A DNA stretch of 10,813 bases from Deltaproteobacteria bacterium. GTDB lineage: Bacteria; Desulfobacterota; Binatia; UBA9968. Shown here in pieces: positions 7,513 to 10,813 of this stretch; positions within the stretch are counted from its first letter, which is position 1; every line of letters begins with the position of its first letter. The position numbers and the translations under genes were made by a program. The stretch covers positions 5,148 through 15,960 of the forward strand of contig VBLN01000183.1 in assembly GCA_005878685.1 (NCBI GenBank). The letters run 5' to 3'. The notes under the pieces were generated by a model. It did not search any database and was not told where the DNA came from. It saw nothing but the letters and a program-made list of their open reading frames with translations.

Positions 7513-7541
7513 AGACAGCTCCGGCGACGCCGTCAGGAGAG

Positions 7542-7564
7542 CCAATATAATTTTTTTTTATTGG
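7542..7564. promoter_or_regulatory. AT-rich palindrome, possible operator
   Basis: CCAATA and TATTGG are perfect inverted hexamers 11 nt apart, with a run of nine T (plus strand) between them. The site coincides with the candidate nuo -10 and start region, as expected of a repressor site. No regulator can be named. Confidence 0.25.
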
Positions 7565-7583
7565 AAAAAAGGCTATAAGTCAA
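7555..7583 (-). promoter_or_regulatory. Candidate sigma70 promoter for the nuo operon
   Basis: On the minus strand TTGACT (7583-7578) and TAAAAA (7560-7555) are separated by 17 nt. Transcription from here would start near 7548 and give a leader of about 84 nt. That leader would contain a small CGGC-GTC-GCCG hairpin near 7520-7532 and then the terminator before nuoA. The -10 overlaps a palindrome, CCAATA-N11-TATTGG (7542-7564). This is a sequence match only. Confidence 0.4.
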
Positions 7584-7686
7584 GGTAAGAAGCCGCGCCA
7601 CCGGGCGGCATGTCAAGGAATTCAAGAGCGTCTATTGTAAGGCTTCTAGTGTGATTTTTACCTGCTGCCATCTTCCAGGTCAACAA

Positions 7687-8163
7687 TTAAGCTTGCACTC
7701 TTATCTTGACCCGCTTGGTCTTCGCTTGTTCTGCCTTGGGAAGCGTCACTCGTAAGAGCCCGTCCTCGTAACGGGCTTGACCCCTATCAGGATTCACCTC
7801 GCAAGGCAAGGCTACCGCTCGCGCAAACGAGCCACAGCTCCGCTCAGAATACGAATAGTTTCTTTCCCGTTTCTCGTACGAGCGCTCCTTATTGCCTCTG
7901 ATCACGAGACGATCCTCAGTAACCTCCACCTTAAAGTCATTCTTGCCGAGGCCAGGAAGCTCGGCGATCACAATGACCTCATCGTCGGTCTCGCCAATAT
8001 CGACCGCAGGACCACCCGACTCAAAGACAGGCGGCAAAGAAAATCCTTCCTCATCCACGGGACTCCCTCTCCGCTTTGATAACCAACGATCAAATGCTCT
8101 GTTGACGTTTTCGCGTAATTGCATCAGGTTATTCTTCCACGAAGTAGGAACCAATTCTGCCAT
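7687..8163 (-). CDS. Small heat-shock protein, Hsp20/alpha-crystallin family
   Basis: This is an ATP-independent holdase chaperone that forms oligomers and binds unfolding proteins. It has 158 residues from MAELVPTSWKNN. An N-terminal region of about 50 residues is followed by the alpha-crystallin domain (about 52-142), with PAVDIGETDDEVIVIAELPG, VTEDRLVIRGNKE and the diagnostic ARYEDGLLRVTLPK. The tail ends VKIRVQA, where KIRV resembles the I-x-I/V anchoring motif. The frame extends 12 codons further upstream to 8199. The ATG at 8163 is chosen because AAAGGAGGTG lies 7-8 nt before it. That Shine-Dalgarno sequence is perfectly paired with an upstream CCTCCTTT, suggesting temperature-controlled translation. 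The gene lies upstream of the nuo operon on the same strand. Confidence 0.95.
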   Translation of the reverse strand: MAELVPTSWKNNLMQLRENVNRAFDRWLSKRRGSPVDEEGFSLPPVFESGGPAVDIGETDDEVIVIAELPGLGKNDFKVEVTEDRLVIRGNKERSYEKRERNYSYSERSCGSFARAVALPCEVNPDRGQARYEDGLLRVTLPKAEQAKTKRVKIRVQA

Positions 8164-8172
8164 AACCTTGCA

Positions 8173-8205
8173 CCTCCTTTTCAAATCTAAATTCCGCAAA
8201 GGAGG
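8173..8205 (-). promoter_or_regulatory. Candidate RNA thermometer hairpin covering the hsp20 ribosome binding site
   Basis: On the minus strand CCTCCTTT (8205-8198) is a perfect 8-nt complement of the Shine-Dalgarno AAAGGAGG (8180-8173), with a further G-U pair outside (8206/8172). The 17-nt interval can add a small GAAT/ATTT helix capped by TTAG, separated from the main stem by an internal loop. A hairpin that hides the ribosome binding site in the 5' leader of a small heat-shock gene is the known layout of ROSE-like and fourU-type thermometers. This one matches neither consensus closely, so its class is unassigned. Confidence 0.55.
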
Positions 8206-8228
8206 CTGAAGTTCGATTCGGTGTGGTT

Positions 8229-8334
8229 TTAGCTTACCTTCACCTCGATCTTCTTAGGCTTTGCCTCCTCTGCTTTTGCAAGATTCAATGTCAGAACACC
8301 GTGCAGACTAAAGTTAGCCACGACCGGCCCTTTG
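8229..8334 (-). pseudogene. 3' remnant of a second Hsp20 gene
   Basis: The last 35 or so codons read DKGPVVANFSLHGVLTLNLA and then KAEEAKPKKIEVKVS. This is the C-terminal end of an Hsp20 protein: the A-x-x-x-x-GVLTL beta-strand motif, a Lys/Glu-rich linker and the I-E-V anchoring motif. Upstream of about 8334 no frame gives the rest of the alpha-crystallin domain, so at least 100 codons are missing. The stump lies 65 nt upstream of the intact minus-strand hsp20 start, suggesting a former tandem pair. Its sequence differs from both intact copies in the window. Confidence 0.7.
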
Positions 8335-8451
8335 TCAAGAAGCACACACGAGCCCCTGCCCTCGCTCGATGTAGGGGGCCCACCAAGGCGGCTTCCTTGA
8401 CGCGCTGCAAGGTTGTGATTAGATTTTGTACGCCAAGGATGGAAAAAAGAA
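8335..8451. other. Non-coding stretch between hsp20 remnant and small membrane ORF
   Basis: I see no gene here. It contains a GC-rich segment (8351-8395), with CCCCT at 8353-8357 and AGGGGGCCCACCA at 8373-8385, and the breakpoint at which homology to Hsp20 ends. Its right part holds the promoter candidate listed separately. Confidence 0.5.
8397..8425 (+). promoter_or_regulatory. Candidate sigma70 promoter for the small membrane ORF
   Basis: TTGACG (8397-8402, 5 of 6 consensus) and TAGATT (8420-8425, 4 of 6) are separated by exactly 17 nt. The predicted start near 8432 is about 20 nt before the ATG at 8452, with AAGGAT in between as a possible ribosome binding site. Confidence 0.45.
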
Positions 8452-8697
8452 ATGAACATTTTCTTTTACATCTTTGTAGCGGTTGGCGGCGGGATCTTGG
8501 CTGCGATCCTGGCTATCACCCTGGTTATCTTCATCGTTAGCTTTGGAGGATGGCTGGCCACTTTGGTCCCATCGTTTAGAAAATGGAACAAAGATTCAAC
8601 CCTTCAAAGGCCGGCAGCTGCTGAGTGGATACAAAAGGCGGCCGCTTGCCAGCCCAAGAAAATTTCCAATCGCCTGTCGAACAATCCCTCTTACTGA
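8452..8697 (+). CDS. Small membrane protein of unknown function
   Basis: I do not recognise this 81-residue protein. Its N-terminal half (residues about 3-42) is strongly hydrophobic and glycine-rich (FVAVGGGILAAILAITLVIF), enough for one long or two short membrane spans. It then turns basic and polar (SFRKWNKDSTLQ and onward), with the C-terminus ending NRLSNNPSY. A promoter-like sequence with 17-nt spacing precedes it and AAGGAT lies 13 nt before the ATG. The tail looks less constrained than the hydrophobic part, so a truncated or spurious ORF is possible. It lies between divergent hsp20 genes, so a membrane-stress role can be guessed but not shown. Confidence 0.5.
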   Translation: MNIFFYIFVAVGGGILAAILAITLVIFIVSFGGWLATLVPSFRKWNKDSTLQRPAAAEWIQKAAACQPKKISNRLSNNPSY

Positions 8698-8754
8698 GCG
8701 AAAGAGACTTCCCTAGCGAGCAGCGATTTCGACTTTTTCTGAGATAGAGTCCTC

Positions 8755-8782
8755 TTGACAGCCTCATCAGCGTGCTTATTTT
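8755..8782 (+). promoter_or_regulatory. Candidate sigma70 promoter for the plus-strand hsp20
   Basis: A perfect -35 TTGACA (8755-8760) is followed after 16 nt by TATTTT (8777-8782, 4 of 6 consensus). The start would fall near 8789, giving a leader of about 42 nt before the hsp20 ATG. I see no CIRCE inverted repeat and no good sigma32-type -10 sequence in this interval. Confidence 0.5.
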
Positions 8783-8830
8783 TCAAGTGAATCGATGACG
8801 TATAACTCTCTATGAAAGGAGGTGAGTGAT

Positions 8831-9322
8831 ATGAGAGCATTGGTACCGCGGAATCCCTTTCAAGAGCTGACCAACTGGCACAGGGACATTGATGATCTCT
8901 TTAACCGGTTCTTCCGGTCCTTCTTGGCTGATGAGGACCAGAAGGGCACGTTGCCTTTGGCCAATTGGTTACCCGTCATGGAGGCCTTCGAGAAAGACGG
9001 CCGGTACGTCATCCGTATGGATCTGCCGGGCGTAGATCCTAAAGAGGTGGAACTCTCTGTAGTGGAGGACTCCTTGATCATCAAGGGGGAGCGGAAGAAG
9101 ACCCAAGAGGTCAAGGAAAAGGATTATCACTACAGCGAGACCGCGCACGGCAGGTTTGAGCGGAGCCTTGCCCTCCCAAAAGGAGTGGACAAGGACAAGA
9201 TAACCGCTCGCTATGAGCACGGCGTCCTTGAGATCTCCATGCCGCTCCCTGAAGAAGCGGTGGCGAAGAACGTGCCGATTGAAGTCAGCGGTAGCGAACC
9301 CAAGCAACTCCGGGCAGCCTGA
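8831..9322 (+). CDS. Small heat-shock protein, Hsp20/alpha-crystallin family
   Basis: This is a second holdase chaperone of 163 residues. The N-terminal part has an amphipathic FQELTNWHRDIDDLFNRFF segment (residues 10-28), typical of bacterial class A Hsp20. The alpha-crystallin domain runs from about 48 to 138 with FEKDGRYVIRMDLPGVDPKE, DSLIIKGERK and ITARYEHGVLEISMPLP. The C-terminal VPIEVSG carries the I-E-V anchoring motif. The ATG at 8831 is chosen because AAAGGAGG lies 8 nt before it; the GTG at 8822 would leave no spacing to that site. Unlike the minus-strand copy, I find no strong complement hiding the ribosome binding site. It is followed by its own terminator. Confidence 0.96.
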   Translation: MRALVPRNPFQELTNWHRDIDDLFNRFFRSFLADEDQKGTLPLANWLPVMEAFEKDGRYVIRMDLPGVDPKEVELSVVEDSLIIKGERKKTQEVKEKDYHYSETAHGRFERSLALPKGVDKDKITARYEHGVLEISMPLPEEAVAKNVPIEVSGSEPKQLRAA

Positions 9323-9358
9323 TCTGCCTTGAGCCATCCACTGCCTCTCTGAGACAGG

Positions 9359-9390
9359 AAACCCTCCGTGCAGGAGGGTTTTTTTATTTT
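9359..9390 (+). terminator. Intrinsic terminator of the plus-strand hsp20
   Basis: AAACCCTCC, loop GTGCA and GGAGGGTTT form a 9-bp perfect stem followed by TTTTTATTTTT. It lies 37 nt after the hsp20 stop. On the opposite strand the stem is not followed by a T-run, so it does not obviously serve the convergent lon gene. Confidence 0.93.
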
Positions 9391-9458
9391 TAGGTCCTAC
9401 TTCGCAGCTTGTTCAGCTGTCTTCCCGGATGAGAGACCTCAAACAAATCGACCAGCTC

Positions 9459-10813
9459 CTATAGCGCTGGAGGGAGCGAATCGCCAGAGGGTAATTCAGA
9501 CTGGGAACGAGATGGCTCTGTGCCCTGCTCCCTTTTATCCGGCTCCAGCGCAAGGCTCAATGCTTGATCGACTGTTTCCAAAAATTCAAACCGCATGGAC
9601 TCTCTGACAGGCGCAGGGACTTCCTCTAAATCTTTCCGGTTGAAATCGGGAAGCAACACGGACGAAATTCCAGCGCGTTTTGCCGCCAGTACTTTTTCTT
9701 TAATGCCACCGACGGGTAAAACCAATCCACGCAAACTGATCTCGCCGGTCATAGCGACATCGTTCCTTATACGACGGCCGGTAAATAAGGAGACTAAAGC
9801 AACAAAAATCGTAATCCCCGCGCTCGGTCCATCCTTGGGAATGGCCCCTGCAGGAATATGCACATGCAAATCGTTCTTTCTGAATAGCTCCGCGTCTATG
9901 CCGATCATTGCAGCCCGGGACTTCACCAAGCTCAGCGCGGCTTGGGCGCTTTCCTTCATCACATCGCCTAGTTGACCGGTAAGGATCAATTTCCCCTCGC
10001 CGGCCATTTTCGTCGCCTCAACAAATAAAATATCTCCACCCACCGGCGTCCAGGCGAGTCCCGTCGCCACACCCGGCAGGCTTGTGCGCAGCGCGACCTC
10101 ATTAAAAAATTTGGCTGGTCCGAGATAGGTCAACACCAATCCAGCATCGATCGTTATGCCGCCTTTGAACCCTTCGGCGAAACGAGTAGCCACGCCGCGG
10201 CAAATCGCCGCAATCTGCCGCTCCAGTTGTCGAACCCCCGCCTCTCGCGTATAACCGCGGATCACTTCTCGCAACGCATCTTCCGTAAAAGTCAATTGCT
10301 CGCTCTGCAATCCAGACGCCTCAAGCTGACGCGGCACGAGATAGCGTAGAGCGATCTTCAATTTATCCTCTTCAGCATAACCCGGCAGCTCAATGATCTC
10401 CATGCGATCCCGTAAGGGAGCCGGGACGGTGTCCAGGATATTCGCAGTGGCGATAAAAAACACCTGGCTCAAATCGAACGGCACGTCCAGATAGTGATCC
10501 TGAAAGCTCGCGTTTTGTTCAGGATCCAAGACTTCCAGCAATGCCGCGCTCGGGTCGCCGTGGAAACTGGCGCTGAGCTTATCGACCTCGTCCAGCATGA
10601 AGACCGGATTTTTGCTTCGCGCTCTTTTGATTCCTTGGATGATCCGGCCGGGCAAAGCGCCTATATAGGTGCGACGGTGTCCTCGAATCTCCGCCTCATC
10701 GTGAACGCCCCCGAGACTCTGACGCACGAACTTGCGGTTTGTAGCACGGCTAATGCTTTGGCCTAGAGACGTTTTGCTCATCCCAGTCGGACCGACGAGA
10801 CAAAGGATCGGGC
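9459..10813 (-). CDS. lon: ATP-dependent protease Lon, C-terminal part (N-terminus outside window) with altered Walker A
   Basis: Lon unfolds and degrades damaged proteins in the cytoplasm. About 450 residues are visible, from the Walker A motif to the end, where a full protein would be about 800. Motifs in order are: Walker [10 protein letters not shown] (about 10793-10767); [20 protein letters not shown]; Walker [11 protein letters not shown]; sensor 1 FIATAN; the LRDRMEII arginine-finger region; sensor 2 [10 protein letters not shown]; and the protease domain. The catalytic Ser is at 9824-9822 in KDGPSAG and the catalytic Lys at 9695-9693 in GGIKEK. In Walker A the Gly before the Lys (consensus GxxGxGKT) is Ser (AGC, 10778-10776), one transition away from Gly. 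The C-terminus has a hydrophilic tail of about 29 residues. The gene converges on the plus-strand hsp20, and no terminator is visible after its TAG stop. Confidence 0.96.
   Translation of the reverse strand, partial: PILCLVGPTGMSKTSLGQSISRATNRKFVRQSLGGVHDEAEIRGHRRTYIGALPGRIIQGIKRARSKNPVFMLDEVDKLSASFHGDPSAALLEVLDPEQNASFQDHYLDVPFDLSQVFFIATANILDTVPAPLRDRMEIIELPGYAEEDKLKIALRYLVPRQLEASGLQSEQLTFTEDALREVIRGYTREAGVRQLERQIAAICRGVATRFAEGFKGGITIDAGLVLTYLGPAKFFNEVALRTSLPGVATGLAWTPVGGDILFVEATKMAGEGKLILTGQLGDVMKESAQAALSLVKSRAAMIGIDAELFRKNDLHVHIPAGAIPKDGPSAGITIFVALVSLFTGRRIRNDVAMTGEISLRGLVLPVGGIKEKVLAAKRAGISSVLLPDFNRKDLEEVPAPVRESMRFEFLETVDQALSLALEPDKREQGTEPSRSQSELPSGDSLPPAL

Noticed and set aside
7585..7625. 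Sigma32-type heat-shock promoter (CTTGAA, CCTTGACA) downstream of hsp20
   Set aside because: No CCCCAT-like -10 lies at the right distance, and the site is downstream of hsp20 rather than upstream.
8351..8390. tRNA or tmRNA 3' end suggested by AGGGGGCCCACCA
   Set aside because: No T-loop (TTCRANY) and no other tRNA arm can be folded upstream; the CCACCA seems coincidental.
8822..8830. GTG start for the plus-strand hsp20
   Set aside because: It overlaps the Shine-Dalgarno sequence itself; the ATG at 8831 has proper spacing.
9359..9390. Bidirectional terminator shared with lon
   Set aside because: On the minus strand the stem is followed by TCCTGTCTC rather than a T-run, and the nearest other hairpin (CAGCT/AGCTG) is short.

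Overview
The window is bacterial and holds two blocks. From the left edge to about 7.46 kb, on the minus strand, runs a respiratory complex I (NADH:quinone oxidoreductase) operon. In transcription order it reads nuoA, C, D, E, F, G, H, J, K, and nuoK runs off the left edge. From about 7.69 kb to the right edge is a protein quality-control block: a small heat-shock protein gene (minus), the 3' stump of another (minus), a small membrane-protein ORF (plus), a second small heat-shock protein gene (plus), and the C-terminal part of a Lon protease gene (minus, cut by the right edge). GC is moderate (estimated by eye at mid-50s percent). The gene repertoire and the TTTCG-rich intergenic repeats resemble uncultivated deltaproteobacterial, Methylomirabilota or Nitrospirota-type genomes, but this placement is only an impression.

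The nuo operon is tightly packed (0-17 nt gaps or a 4-nt overlap at most junctions), yet it departs from the usual A-B-C-D-E-F-G-H-I-J-K order in three ways. nuoB should lie between nuoA and nuoC, but those genes are 6 nt apart. nuoI should lie between nuoH and nuoJ, but those are 4 nt apart. nuoH itself is broken by an apparent deletion of about 32 nt (frameshift) plus a separate in-frame TAG. The affected genes encode the N2 carrier (NuoB), the N6a/N6b carrier (NuoI) and the membrane subunit of the quinone chamber (NuoH). The NADH-dehydrogenase module (E, F, G) keeps every cluster ligand I could check. As it stands, the operon could not make a complete complex I without B, H and I from elsewhere. 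Either it is a second, partial or decaying copy, or the lineage has dispersed these genes; the nuoH lesions could also be an assembly fault.

The two longer intra-operon spacers (nuoD-nuoE and nuoF-nuoG) carry related TTTCG-rich repeats. The first forms a long imperfect inverted repeat.

Regulatory structure is unusual at two places. A strong intrinsic terminator (11-bp perfect stem, 8 U) ends only 14 nt before the nuoA start codon, on the nuo strand, and nuoA has no Shine-Dalgarno sequence. This implies attenuation, read-through, or a leaderless nuoA transcript. The first hsp20 gene has its Shine-Dalgarno sequence paired perfectly over 8 bp with an upstream complement, which is the architecture of an RNA thermometer.

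The Lon fragment has intact sensor, Walker B and Ser-Lys protease motifs. Its Walker A motif reads GPTGMSKT, with Ser replacing the Gly just before the catalytic Lys.
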